This document shows positions 1 to 11,011 of a stretch of 64,000 nucleotides of DNA, piece after piece. How positions within the stretch are numbered: position 1 is the stretch's first letter; every line of letters starts with the position of its first letter. The translations under genes and the position numbers were made by a program. The DNA is from Poa pratensis. Taxonomy: Eukaryota > Streptophyta > Magnoliopsida > Poales > Poaceae. The notes beneath the pieces were generated by a model, which had not been told where the DNA came from, made no database searches, and saw nothing but the letters and a program-made list of their open reading frames with translations. The stretch is taken from positions 58,168,902 through 58,232,901 of the forward strand of contig CAMZMU010000063.1 of the NCBI GenBank assembly GCA_947311845.1, written 5' to 3'.

Positions 1-460
1 GAGCATAATTTCCTTGCCTTATGAGTCGGTCTGATGGTGCCTGGGAACTCCCTTGGAAGTACCTCTATTCTAGAAAAGATATCTCCTGCCATCATGTTCT
101 GCTGTTTCTCGATCATGGCTCATGAATGAGCTCTGGATGCCTTGGGAAACCCTCTCCCTTCAGGACCCTATGCTTAACAAGAAAAATGAAAGCTAGCAAA
201 GGAGTAATCTTGGTACTTTTTTTTGGAATTACAATAATAAGCACAGCACAATATTTTGAATGTTCGTTTAGGATGGTGCATTTTTAATGAAGTACCTGAA
301 GCAATGCAATCCTTTGTCTCGATCATTTCTGTTCCTGTATTAGTATTTCACCCATTTCATCCTGTTACATCAATGGACTAAACAACTGGCAACTGCTACA
401 GTTCCAGATGGAAAACAAAGATTGGTGCAAATCAGTAAAGCTTCTCACTGGAGACATATG
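1..460. other. 3' flank of the UCH3-like gene
   Basis: No gene is seen here. The stretch lies downstream of the stop codon of the minus-strand ubiquitin hydrolase and probably holds its 3'UTR. No element ends or target duplications were found. Confidence 0.5.
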
Positions 461-3400
461 TCAATACTTCTTTGAGAGAGCCATCACATTGAAGTTGATC
501 AACCCAGAATACTCCACAATCCTTGCTTTTATGACTCTTGCAGCATCCTGCAATTGCATGCAACCAAACAATATCAAGGGTAATAAAATCCAAGTGTTAT
601 ATATTTGTAAGTGTCATGCAGTAAGTCTTCAGGAGAGGTGATATAGTAGACCTAGGATTTTTTTTTCAATCGGGTGTGCGTACTGACAAAAAAATTGGGC
701 CACATTTTTTCCTTGTCTGACTTTGTATTGGGCTACTGATATCACTAAGCAGCTGCTGGTATCTTACTATGGAAATAAGAATTGAGAAGCAGTACCACAT
801 AGTTTACTGAAATGAAGAGGTAACAAATAATATCACAACCAAAACCCTTATGGTTTAAGTTATAGATATGTAACACGACCTTCCATACAGTAAGCTGCGT
901 ACAAAGAGTGAGATGCGAATAGCTGACAAATCACCTGCAAAAGCTATCAGGAGAGGAATGGCCATGATGTATTGGCTGCATCTTTCCTCCATCAAGCTCA
1001 TAAAGTTCACCTGAATGGGAAAGAAGGGAGAAGGAAAACTGAGAGGGGAACATATTAAAAGATGGTCACTTTTAACAAAATTCAACTATGGCATCCGGGT
1101 AACAAATGGATACTTGTACAATACCTACCATCAACACATGAAAAACAAACATAATGTTCGATTACCCCATCTTTGGCCTGCGCAATCAAATATAGATATC
1201 TCAGAATGCAACCATAGTTTAACTCGTATTCAAACTCAGGATATATTATATAAATATATCTTCCACAACAGTATTAAAATTATTGTGATTGACAAATCTG
1301 TACATGATCTTTATGGAAATTATGAACAGATGATAAGGTCCAACACCTACTCACAAATGACAGATGATCAACAACATTCACAGCAGATTGTAACAGTTAG
1401 GTTCCAAAATTTCAACAGGATCCAGTAACTATGACCAAGTTCGAGTAAAAGATCAGAAGGTGGTAGTAGCAGATACTTACTGGCAATGTCGTGAGTGTGA
1501 CATATCACAGTTTTAAACACTAAGTCCTCAAACATTAACATAATATATCTGGTGCAAATAATTAATTCGCTAGGCATAACTAAAGAAGGTTATGGCAGCA
1601 CTGACCTCTGTATCACCACCAGCAGCAGCAACAGAATGAGCGTCTTCCATTTCTTGATCCTCCTCAAGAAAAGCAGCACGCTGATAAAACCAAGTACTTT
1701 ATAGTTACTACAAAGCAAAAGTCAAGCCATAATAATAATCACTGACAATGAAAAAAATAAATTGCTAACCTGGATAGGATCCATATCAGCAGTTTGTTTA
1801 TAAAATCTTTGAAAATAGGACCCATCCACTGCAAAGAAGAAAACTACTACTCAAATCTCGTAGCAAGTCAAAGATAGTGAGCACTAACGTCCTCAACTTA
1901 CTATTTTGTTGAAGTATTCTTAGAAGGAAAATTAATTCACAAGTTTCAAGATTTCAAATTAACGTGTGACCAAAAGCATGCATTAGCATCACAGAGTAAA
2001 CGAATGTAAGCAAATTCAAGTTTGGGAGCAAGATTTAATTGTGAACTCTGGATTCTGGAATTACACTATGCATGTGATAGCAGGTCAAGTAAATGACTAC
2101 CCATTAGCACCTATGCTGTGCTGTAATAGATACCACATTTCTCTAAGAATAGTAGGGGGTGAAAGAGTTAACAGGGGATCATGGAAATGACCTTTGTGGG
2201 TTATTGGATGCACACTGAGAGAATTGCATGAAACAGTGACTGTGTGAGACTACCTAGATCAAATAAAAGTTCATATACTAGAGTGTTTTCTTGATGCATG
2301 TATGTATGATATTATGTAGATCAATAGGAAATAAAATCTCAAAACTGCTTTGAATACCTAGGTTGATTTTGGGCAGAGCATTCCCTACTGCATGAATAAT
2401 ACCAATTGTTCCGCAAGCATTGGGAACAGTCTGTTTTGTAAAATATACTTTCTTGTTGGGCTCCTGCATCATGAAGTTTTAGAATTATAAGGCAATAAAC
2501 AAACAGAAGCTTGGTATAGCTTCAGCAACAATCTTTGCAACAATTTTTAACGTGCTTCCAGTATCTTCTTAAGTCGAGATCATACACAAATTATACCCCC
2601 TCATGTCAAAATATAGTGCATATTAGTTGTCCTAAGTCAAACTTTGCAAATGAGTTATAGAACTAATAAACATTTATAATATCAGATCAGTATCATTAGA
2701 TCTATTGTGAAATGTATGTTCATATTGTATTTATCTGGTACTCTAGATGCCTATATTTTCTTCTATAAACTTGGTTAAACTTTACAAAATTTGACTTAGG
2801 AAAATACTAATATGCACAAAAAAATTACATGGCGGGAGTATTGTACTGTACCTCTGGCTATTTGGGAAACCAATATGTATACAACCCATGTCATTACTCA
2901 TTTGGAAGGCTACCTGACAAAGTGCTAGTAATTGTGTACATCATTCATCATACTAAGTTGGTTCACTGTTGGGATTTGGGAAAACAAGTTCGATATGTCG
3001 AGTGCAGTGCAAAAATAAGAAGTCAACGGTAGTAACCAACTTCATGCATTGAAACTTCTTGATAGCAACAAAGACAACACTGAATCAATTTAACCATTGA
3101 AGTGCCTCTTTTAGTTGTTTAAAGGAGTACCCAAAGAAACAAGCAATAACTAGGAGCACTATGAAATGATGTAAGAACCTACCGCTGGGAGTGACATCTA
3201 AAGTTCAAAGAACCGGCTAAAAGCCTATAAACCTACCCAATGGCTGCCACCGTTCCTGCTAAGATGTGGCATTAGGTGAACAATTAAGCAGAGGAATCAT
3301 GATTAGTTCCTAATGTTGTAGGATTGATTTTGCTGAGCTCTTATTTCACCAAAATTCATTGCTATGAATCGGAAAACATTTCACAAAATTATTCCTAAAG

Positions 3401-3899
3401 GTAGATGAATAAACCACATTTTACCAGGTTTTAATGGGAAATAGAGTGATTTTACGTCAGGAAAAGGCTCCACAATTCGGTCTCACCTTGCTCTCCACCG
3501 TCGAGGTGCTCGAAGCATCGGATTCCTTCTTCACATCCTGCTCACCGAAGAAAACAAATCAGCTCATCCCCGCCACCGGCACAAGCAACCTAAACAAAAT
3601 CCCACGGCCAATCAGGCGTCAGGACTCAGGAATCAACCTGCGGGTAGAGCAAGAGAACGGCGAGAACCGGCTGGGGCACCATGGCGAGCATCTCGTCGTC
3701 GAGCCCATACACGTCGCAGAAGCCCACGTCCTCCGGGACTCCCAGTCCGCACATGAACTGTAACGGACAGTGGCGTAAGGGGCCGCGAGCGATGAAGGGG
3801 AGAGGCCGAGGGGAATACCGGCGGGAAGCAGAGAGGAGGCGCGGGTACCTGGTTCATGACGTCGGGGTTGGCCTCTAGGGGGAGCCAGCGCTTCACCAT
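461..3899 (-). CDS. UCH3: Ubiquitin carboxyl-terminal hydrolase, family C12 (UCH3/UCHL3-like), nine coding exons, one base short
   Basis: A cysteine protease that removes small adducts from the C-terminus of ubiquitin, acting in cytosol and nucleus. Exons, each with GT-AG ends: 3849-3899, 3638-3757, 3487-3537, 2358-2463, 1770-1828, 1606-1680, 1129-1177, 935-1010 and 461-547. The protein opens [17 protein letters not shown], a signature of plant UCH3. Catalytic residues are visible: oxyanion Gln85 and Cys91 ([12 protein letters not shown]), His162 (EHYVCFSC) and Asp177 (LYELDG). The expected product is about 224 residues, against about 234 in Arabidopsis UCH3. The start at 3899 has a strong GCCGCCATGG context; an in-frame ATG at 3965 would add 22 residues. 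All junctions keep phase except the last: exon 935-1010 has 76 bases where 77 are needed, at AGCTTTTGCAG. As written, the last 29 residues are lost. This is either a real frameshift or an assembly error. Family identity is very secure. Confidence 0.93.
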
Positions 3900-4081
3900 G
3901 GCGGCGATGTCGCGTTGTCGGGGTTTGGGGTTCCCGGCGGCCGGCGGCGTCCGTTTTTTCCCCACAGTTTGCTGCTAGGTGGTTTTCTCTCATTTCTCCT
4001 TTTTTTTTGCGGGTTACGTGATTTTCTCTTCAAAACAAACTTTTTAAAGACAAAAGCTTTTAGTCTTTGTACTCCTAGATA

Positions 4082-5691
4082 CTCCCTGCGATCCAAAATC
4101 CAAAATGGTTGACACAAATTTGTCAAAATACATATTACGGTTGTATCTACACATTAAAATATGTCTACATGATTTCCTGTCGGACGAGAAAACCCTAGCC
4201 GCCTCCGGGTCACTCCCAGGCGACCCCGAAGCGCCCACTCCACCGCTGCCACAAACCACCCTCACTGTCCTAGTCCCCACTGCCTCCTCCGGCTAGTGGC
4301 AGCGGGAGGGGGGGTCCCTCCAGTCGGTTCCTCCCTAAAATCTGAACCCGCTCCCCAAAATCGCCCCAGTTCCCCCATCTCGTCATGCGCCGCCCCCAAC
4401 TCCTTCCTCCTTCATCCCCGCTGTCGGCTGTTCCTCCCCTCCTCTGGCCCCTCATCGTCTGCTGGTGGGCGGTCGTCGCCGGACCTGGTGGACTGCTACG
4501 GCTCCGGCCTGGTGCAGTCTTCTGTGGCTCCTTTGGCCTCGACGCCCTAGCGGGCTCTTGCTCCGACCTCGTGGGTTCGCAACCTGACGACCCGGCCTGC
4601 TGCCTCTGGCCCGGCTAGGATTGCTGGTCGATTTCTACTAGTGTTGCATTTGCAGGTTGCTCAGGGAGAAATCCCCTCTTGGAACTCTTGTCCGAGACAA
4701 CCACAACGGCGCTGATGGCGTCGTTGACCTTCATGGAGGTGTGGTCGTGAAGCTGCTCCGTGCTCCGGTTTGGTTTCTGCATCTCTGCGGTAAGTGCAAG
4801 ACACTTTTCTCCTCATGGTGTTATAGATGAGGCTCAGGACGAAAGCTCGGCGATGACGGCGCCAGACGGTGTCGTTCCCCTTCCTGAAGGCGTCGAGTGT
4901 GAGTCCTTGTCCTTGCCATTGATGTTGGTATTCACGCTTGGCTAGCAGCGACAATTGAGGCTCGGTGGTCGAGCATCTGTTTGTGCCCTTGTGCAGGCAT
5001 GTTTGGCTCCGTCTTATGGCGATGGGATGGACCGCTGCCCTTGTGCTGCTTTTCCTTGTTGTGCTTGCTCAAGACGTTGCCATGGTCGCCGCGGTGTTCT
5101 GGTAGCTTTGGCTCTTGGTGTCTTCTCGGCTCATCTTTGCTCAATGACGATGCAATGATGCCTCCCAACTTGCTAATCGTTTCGACCTCCCGTGGCGGAG
5201 CTCCTAGTCAAGGTTCATGCTAGGTGCTAGGCTTTGGCACTCGTTGATTGTGGATGCTCTTGAGTTGTGCTGTGGGATTCGATACGCACGCCGGTGTGGT
5301 GCGCTAGGCTGTTTGTTGAATCTTGGTATTGCGATCCCTCGACAACACCCCCATCTACTTGTGCATCTCATGGTGATGGACCTTCTGTCTGCTAGCTTCC
5401 TTTGGTAATGGGCTCATGTTCTGCTCAGTGGTGTCTTGTCAGGTGGCAAGCCGTTCCCCTTCCTCTTTCATTTTGGTTTGTGTGTGCCTTTTTCTTTTAT
5501 ATCTTCCCTATTCCAATCCCCATTTCTCTGGTTCACTTGAACCTATCTTTTAGAGGTTGCAAAGGCTCAAGGCAACCATGAATGAAATATATTCAGGTGG
5601 GGATATCTCCCCCAGTGACCATTCAAAAAAATATGTCTAGATACATCCGTATTTAGACAAATGTGTGTCAATCATTTCCGATCGGAGAGAG
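4082..5691. repeat. Stowaway-type MITE, split by a retroposon
   Basis: The outer parts (4082-4167 and 5640-5691) form imperfect inverted ends, ACTCCCTGCGATCC on the left and GGATCGGAGAGAGT-like on the right, each bordered by TA (4080-4081 and 5692-5693). These are the ends and target duplication of Tc1/mariner-derived Stowaway MITEs. Without the insert the element would be about 140 bp. Confidence 0.75.
4168..5627 (+). mobile_element. Non-autonomous poly(A) retroposon inserted in the MITE
   Basis: A 1.46 kb GC-rich stretch is flanked by an exact 12-bp direct repeat, AAAATATGTCTA (4156-4167 and 5628-5639), and ends in a short A tail. Just before the tail, at 5599-5612, is a hairpin, GGGGA-TATC-TCCCC, followed by CAGTGACCATTC. 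No reverse transcriptase is present. Open frames inside are short and lack recognisable domains. It was presumably mobilised by a LINE; it could also be an old processed transcript. Confidence 0.75.
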
Positions 5692-5787
5692 TAATGTTTT
5701 TTTTAAAAGGGGTTGAAACCTTGGTCTCTACATCAAAATGATGCACACATCATTTTCTTATGCAGAGCACATGGAGTGCATCGGCAA

Positions 5788-5910
5788 GCGGCTCCCATCT
5801 GACCGTGAAGCCGATGCCTTCCACTCCGTCTGCTCTACCTGACGCACCGCCGTGCCGTCCGCGAGCTTTTTGCCAGTGGTGATGCTACCATTCGACTCAA
5901 ACTCGCGGGC
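5788..5910 (+). pseudogene. F-box/DUF295-type gene fragment
   Basis: One frame reads LPSDREADAFHSVCST, then a TGA where a Trp codon is expected, then RTAVPSAS. This matches the F-box portion of the large grass F-box/DUF295 family, where the sequence continues with Trp-Arg. A few bases on, VMLPFDSNS resembles the next conserved block in another frame. It is a short broken remnant, unrelated to its neighbours. Confidence 0.5.
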
Positions 5911-5997
5911 ACCGGCGAAAAGCTCGCAAACGGCACGTCGACACTGGTGAGTTTGAGTCGAAGGGCAGCATCAGCACCGGCGAAAAGGTCGTGAACA
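5856..5997. repeat. Imperfect inverted repeat, arms about 49 bp
   Basis: The arm at 5856-5904 is repeated in reverse complement at 5949-5997 with a few mismatches. The spacer of about 44 bp carries a further partial copy of the arm's outer half. A transcript across it would fold into a hairpin. It overlaps the F-box remnant. Confidence 0.6.
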
Positions 5998-6944
5998 AAT
6001 GGGAGCCGCTTTCTGATGCACTACATGAGCTCCAACGGAAGGTTGTCCACTTGAGTTGCTCCACTCCGAATAAGCCGCAGTCGCCGCGCCATGGAGGAGA
6101 GATGGCCGCCGACTCGCTGGTGGTGAGCCACCAAGATCGCGATGAAAGGCGAGTGACACTACACCATGGATGGATGCGCAGCCGGAGAGGACTATGCGGA
6201 TTGAATAGATGAACATATAAAGCAGAGGCTTGAGGAATGCATTGATTGAATTGCATTTGTCACGGGGATACAGAAATGGAAAGACTTTATAGCACTTCCA
6301 AGATATTGCACCGGTGGTCTGCAACGCGATGTTACAGGCTAGTGTTGTTGGCCTCTTGTGCTGAATTTTCTTGCATGCAATATACTGTACTTATTGCTAA
6401 AGATTATGCCGCATTAATTCGTTTAGATTTGCCACGAATTGCACATTTACAACACGGGATAGAGAAGATCAACTAGAGGATGGGCAGGCCTGTAAGTGGT
6501 CACGGGCTGCCTACGGCGCCGATAGCACAAACCCACTTAATTCGCTAAGTGGACGTACACAGACACGAATAGAATCCTGGCGGACGGCGTGCCGGCTACC
6601 GCCGCCGCCACGCTGCATCGAGAGTTCGAGACCCCTCCATGGCGATGGAGGCGGGCACCATGCCAGAAGGAACTACCCCATCCCTCTGTTCCCCCTCTGA
6701 TCCTCTTCTCCAGCTGCATCCATCCCGTCCCTCGAGCATCTGGTGTCCGGGAGCTCCGTGTACATCCATCCCCATATTTAGTCCCACCTATCCCCGCCGT
6801 CGTCTACATCCATCCAGCCAAGCCAAGCCAAGCCCACCTCACTCACGCAACGACATCCCCGCCTCTACCAGCTCGAGCACACACCGCCAAGGCCATGGCA
6901 GTTCTCCAACTATTTATGGATGTTGATGGCACAAGCTGCAGACC

Positions 6945-7190
6945 ATGGTGTGCGGCTGCTTCGGCTCGCCGGACGGCGGCTCGGAGAGGCTGCAGAGCAG
7001 TGGCGGTGGGCAGAAGGACAGGTGGAGGAGAAGGGTGGCCGCCACGGGGGAGTTCAGGTACGACCCGCTCAGCTACGCGCTCAACTTTGACGAGGGCAGC
7101 GATGAAGCAGAGGCGTTCTGGTACCGCAACTTCAGTTCCCGTCTTCTGCTTGCACCTTCAGCAGCTCTCCCCGCCGTTGCCATCGCCTGA
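6945..7190 (+). CDS. Small conserved plant protein with FRYDPLSYALNFDEG motif (81 aa)
   Basis: A small protein of a plant family of unknown biochemical role. The family hallmark is a basic/Trp stretch (residues about 23-31) followed by FRYDPLSYALNFDEG at about 37-51 and a short C-terminal tail with an aromatic/Arg-Phe segment. The N-terminus MVCGCFGSP has cysteines that could be lipid-modified (inference). The start at 6945 sits in ACCATGG. An upstream ATG at 6895, also in good context, opens a different overlapping frame; either translation is limited by it or an intron removes it (an acceptor-like CTGCAG lies just before 6945). No introns are needed within the CDS. Arabidopsis relatives are annotated as unknown or elicitor-responsive proteins. 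Confidence 0.75.
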   Translation: MVCGCFGSPDGGSERLQSSGGGQKDRWRRRVAATGEFRYDPLSYALNFDEGSDEAEAFWYRNFSSRLLLAPSAALPAVAIA

Positions 7191-8349
7191 AGTGCAGGAT
7201 CTCCTTGCATTAATTTCTCTCTCAAGTTTTCTTCTGTAAGCGAGACTGCATTACGTCCATAACTGTAATCAGTTCAAGACCAAAGGGGGAAGGCTCCTTT
7301 TTTAGATGAACTATCTGCGTGTGAAATACTCTTCATTCTGAAAGTTTGTTTGGTGCCTAATATTGATTCGTGTCTCCGTGTGCGCTGGGCGTTCTTCTTT
7401 TAGGCCCCCACGGAGTATAGTTGTTTCCTGCGTATAGTTGTATCTTGTGTACGTGTACTATTGTGTGACGGCTCGTGAAGTCACGAGGTACGTGGGTTTA
7501 AGTGGGCGGAGCGAACGCTGCTTAATCTGGAAGAATTAATCGAGTAGCAAGCGGCATCCCGCATCAATCAAGTGGACAGAGGTGATCATCTAGTGCGCAC
7601 CCACGGGCATGCCCACTTAAAGGCTGAATTCTAACCCATCTAATACTCTCGTCCGTGCATACATTGATGATATTGTGTCGCTCGCCTTCCATCACGATCT
7701 TGGTGGCTCGCTAGTCACGACCATCTCTTCTCCATGGTTGTAGGGGTCGGCAGAAAAAATAAAACCGAAAAGATGGACACCTTATCGGACTGAAAAGATC
7801 GGACCGAAAAGACCGATACAAAATCTGGGTATCTTAACATATAAACAGTGAGAGCCCTTGGACGCACCACATCGATTTTTGCTTTCTGGTCGTCTGATAC
7901 GGAGCGCTCCGTCCTTCCGCACCATCCGATCACGCCGGCTCCATCGAGCCGACATGAACAGTGATTCGCATATGTCATGCGTGTACCAAGCTTCGTGTCC
8001 CACTCTCGCTGACGCCCTCCCCGGGTGACCCCGATAGCCCGAGGGCCCACCTCTCGAACTCACGCTACGCGTTTAATCGGTGTGGCCGAGGGGCAAGATT
8101 CGCAACCGAGCCCTCTCATTTTCTGAATTTGTTCTTTTACCGTCCTGGGTTTTATCTCCTTATTTGTGTGCCCATCTTGGATGTTTATCTTCATACCCGA
8201 TTCCTCACACCTCTCTCTCCCTGTTGATGGGTCCCGTCCTTTCTTTGGTTCACATGTCGGTTGCCTGAGACGTTGCGTCATCGACCTTTCCCGTCCATTT
8301 ATTGTCGTTGTGTATTTTCTACAGTAGCTCGGGATTTCGCAATATCATT
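7191..8349. other. Gene-free stretch
   Basis: No gene or element ends were recognised. A short repeated GACCGAAAAGA-type sequence occurs near 7760-7815. Open frames here lack domains. Confidence 0.4.
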
Positions 8350-8600
8350 GGGTATGTTACACTGTGCGGGCAGTTAGAAGAAATTCGGGCCCGTTTTCCC
8401 GATCCTAGCTGGCGTCTCTCCGTTCGTCAACGGGTACGTTGCACTGTACGACCAGCCAAAAGATTTTCGGGCCCTTCTTCTATATCCAGGCTGGCATCTC
8501 TCCATTTGTCGATGGGTACGTTGCACTGTACGGCTGGCCAAATGATTTTCGGTCCCTTCTTCCAACAGCCTCACCATGTGCTGCCGCTTAGGTTGCACTG
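8350..8600 (+). repeat. 82-bp tandem repeat, three copies plus a partial
   Basis: The phrase GGGTAYGTTRCACTGT starts at 8350, 8432 and 8514, giving a period of 82 bp. A degenerate partial copy follows near 8590. Each unit also carries a CGGGCCCKTTYTYC block and a GGCRTCTCTCC block. Similar blocks resume after the MITE at 9076, so the array was longer before that insertion. Confidence 0.8.
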
Positions 8601-8654
8601 TGCATTACCGACCTAAATACAGTAATCCAGGAGCACTATAGGGAAATATATTAG

Positions 8655-9066
8655 CAGAGAGGACTTCTTGCTCCCGGGCACCAATGATCCCTCCAAGTTA
8701 AAAAAATTCGAAAATCATATTTACGAGAGTCAAAAAATTCTGAAAAAATTCCCGGGTGTAGCCAATAGTATATTCCACGAACGTGTAAAATTTCAGCTCC
8801 AAATACTTTGTATTTTGAGCTATACAAAAATGACAAATTATGGATCTAAATATGCCTATTTTCAAATCTCTAAGTTTTATCAGATTTTGTTATTTTTGTA
8901 TAGCCCATAATATAAAATATTTCAAACTGAAATTTTGCACGTTTATGGGATACATGATTGGCTACACCCGTGATTTTTTTCAGAATTTTTTGAAACTCAA
9001 AAATACAATTTTCGAATTTTTTAAGTGGAGGGAGCACTGGAGCTTGGGAGCAAATAACACTTTCCG
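8655..9066. mobile_element. 412-bp MITE with long terminal inverted repeats
   Basis: The first and last ~190 bp are imperfect inverted copies; for example, the left arm's GTGTAGCCAAT matches the right arm's ATTGGCTACAC. The element is flanked by a direct repeat AATATATTAG (8645-8654 and 9067-9076). A target duplication of 9-10 bp and long inverted ends suggest a Mutator-type MITE. No coding capacity is present. Confidence 0.8.
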
Positions 9067-9076
9067 AATATATTAG

Positions 9077-10971
9077 GCCCTTCTTCGTTTGTCTCGGTGG
9101 CGTCTCCCGATTGGTTAGATCCTACATTATCTTGGGGGTACGTTTGGATTTTTTTTTTGTTGCTCATGTCTCGCCATTGGTTAGACGTGTTGATATACAC
9201 CATCCTCCGTTTTCTTTCCATCGTCCACATTTATTTCTCGTTGCCCATTTTCTTCTCGCATTGTTTTTTCTCTTTATTTGCTTAGCTTTACGGTCGAGGA
9301 TCAACGCGTGGATTGCTTCGTCCTCGCCGGCGGCAGACGTCTTCCGGACCCTTCTACGGTAGGTTCTGCCCCCCTTTGCTTGATACTAGAATGGTTAGAT
9401 TTGAAAGGTATTTAAAATTCTAGAATGATTAAACGTGAATTTTCAGTTCGAACGGTCAAATAGATTTCAAAAAATTTGCAATTTGGATTTTATTCAAGTT
9501 TGAATTATTGTAGTATTTATGAAATGTTGAGGGTTGGGAGTCATATATTTTTCTGAAATAGTCAAATTTACTGTAAATGTCGAATTTGAGTTGAAATGAT
9601 CGAGCAGGTTTTGAAAATTGTATATCTTGGAATCTATTCAAACTTGGATTATTTTAGTGTTTATGAAATGATGAGGTTTGGAAGTAGTAGAACTTTTTCA
9701 TATATTCAAATTCTCAATTTGAGTTGGAATGTTGATTACTATTTTACATTTAATATTGAATTAGAGCTTCTCTGCAAAATGTTCAATTTAAAAATTCGAG
9801 TATGTTTTTTTTCCCGTAAATAGGCAGCATTTTTTTCCATGAACATTTTGCTTTTTAAAAAAAAAAATCCCAGCGGGAATTTATCTAAATGGTTTTTTTT
9901 AAGGTGGGCTATTTTTTTTTTTTTTTTTGATCTATTCAACCGAAAAATTTGTTGGAATTGGAAAATTGTCCGCATTTCGAGAATTGTTCAAATTCGGAAG
10001 TCGTACGGTTTTGGAATAGTTTGACACATTTGAATTCCTTTTGGCGTATATAAAAAAAATAAACTTGGAAGATCCCCTAATTGTCACCGGAGCGTCGCCG
10101 GCGAAGCCCGGAAGCGGCGGCGGCTGCGGCGACGGCGGCGGAGATCCCGGCGGCGACGCGGCGTTCTGGCAGCCGGCGCTCGGCCAAAATGAAGAGGCGG
10201 AGACGGCGGAGCTCGCCGTGTGGGTGGATTGGACCGGGGAGGTGCGTAGGGGCGGCGCTCCGCGTCGGCGGCGGCGGCGACCACGGCGTCGCGCGAGCGA
10301 GAGGAGAGGACGCCGGTATTTTTGCAAATAAGCTCCTGGTTTTGCGACAAATTGCAGTAAGGTCCTCCCGCAGAGGGAACCGTTGAATTCATGCGAATAT
10401 CGTAAAACGGGAGGGTTTTTTTGCAAAAAGACGCGGCGACTGGGTGGGCGACCGGCTGGTGACCGGGGCGCGTGGCGCACCGTGATTGGTAGATAATCGG
10501 GATGTACAGTGTTTCGCGGCGATGGGGCGACGTGGGCGCATCTCAGCCGTCCATTTTGCAGATCGGACGGCTGTGGATCGCCCGCGACGTGGAGGGCTGG
10601 AGAGGGCAGCGATTCTTCTGTCTTTTATATATAGTGTAATTGTGTGATTTTTGGGTTACTGTTGTTGTGGTTGATCTGGTTTTGTGTTGTTTGATTTTTT
10701 GTTGCTTTTGTTGTCTTTTTTATCGTGCTATTGCATGATTTTTGGATGTTTTATTATAAAAAAATGACGGGTCATGTTCTCATTTTGTTTTTCCGTGCTT
10801 CCTTTTCTCTATTAATTTTGTTTTCGAGTTCTCATGCACGCAACCCGCACAACTTCGCCTCTCCTTCTTCTCCAGGGTGCGCCTCACCCCTCCTAAGCTC
10901 GAGTATGGGGGGCTTGGACTAGGTTTTCGCATGCCCCTGGAGACAGTTTTTTTAATCCAATGTTACTTGGT
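9077..10971. other. Intergenic stretch with old repeats and a GC-rich block
   Basis: A diverged direct repeat of about 144-bp period is visible between 9465 and 9735 (TTTATGAAATG at about 9516 and 9660). T-runs occur at 9800-9930. A GC-rich CGG-repeat-like block spans 10085-10310. A short inverted pair AGCCGTCC/GGACGGCT is at 10543-10573. No gene was recognised. Confidence 0.4.
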
Positions 10972-11011
10972 AACTATAGTCAGGGGGGCTTGAACTGTTA
11001 TCTATCCACTC

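Larger units (their letters stand above)
5692..6588. other. Intergenic stretch between the MITE and the small-protein gene
   Basis: Apart from an F-box-like fragment and an inverted repeat (entered separately), nothing is recognised here. Confidence 0.4.

Noticed and set aside
10041..10480. Overlapping frames of up to 182 codons in a GC-rich block
   Set aside because: Low-complexity Arg/Gly/Pro translations on both strands, typical of CGG-rich DNA; no splice logic or domain.
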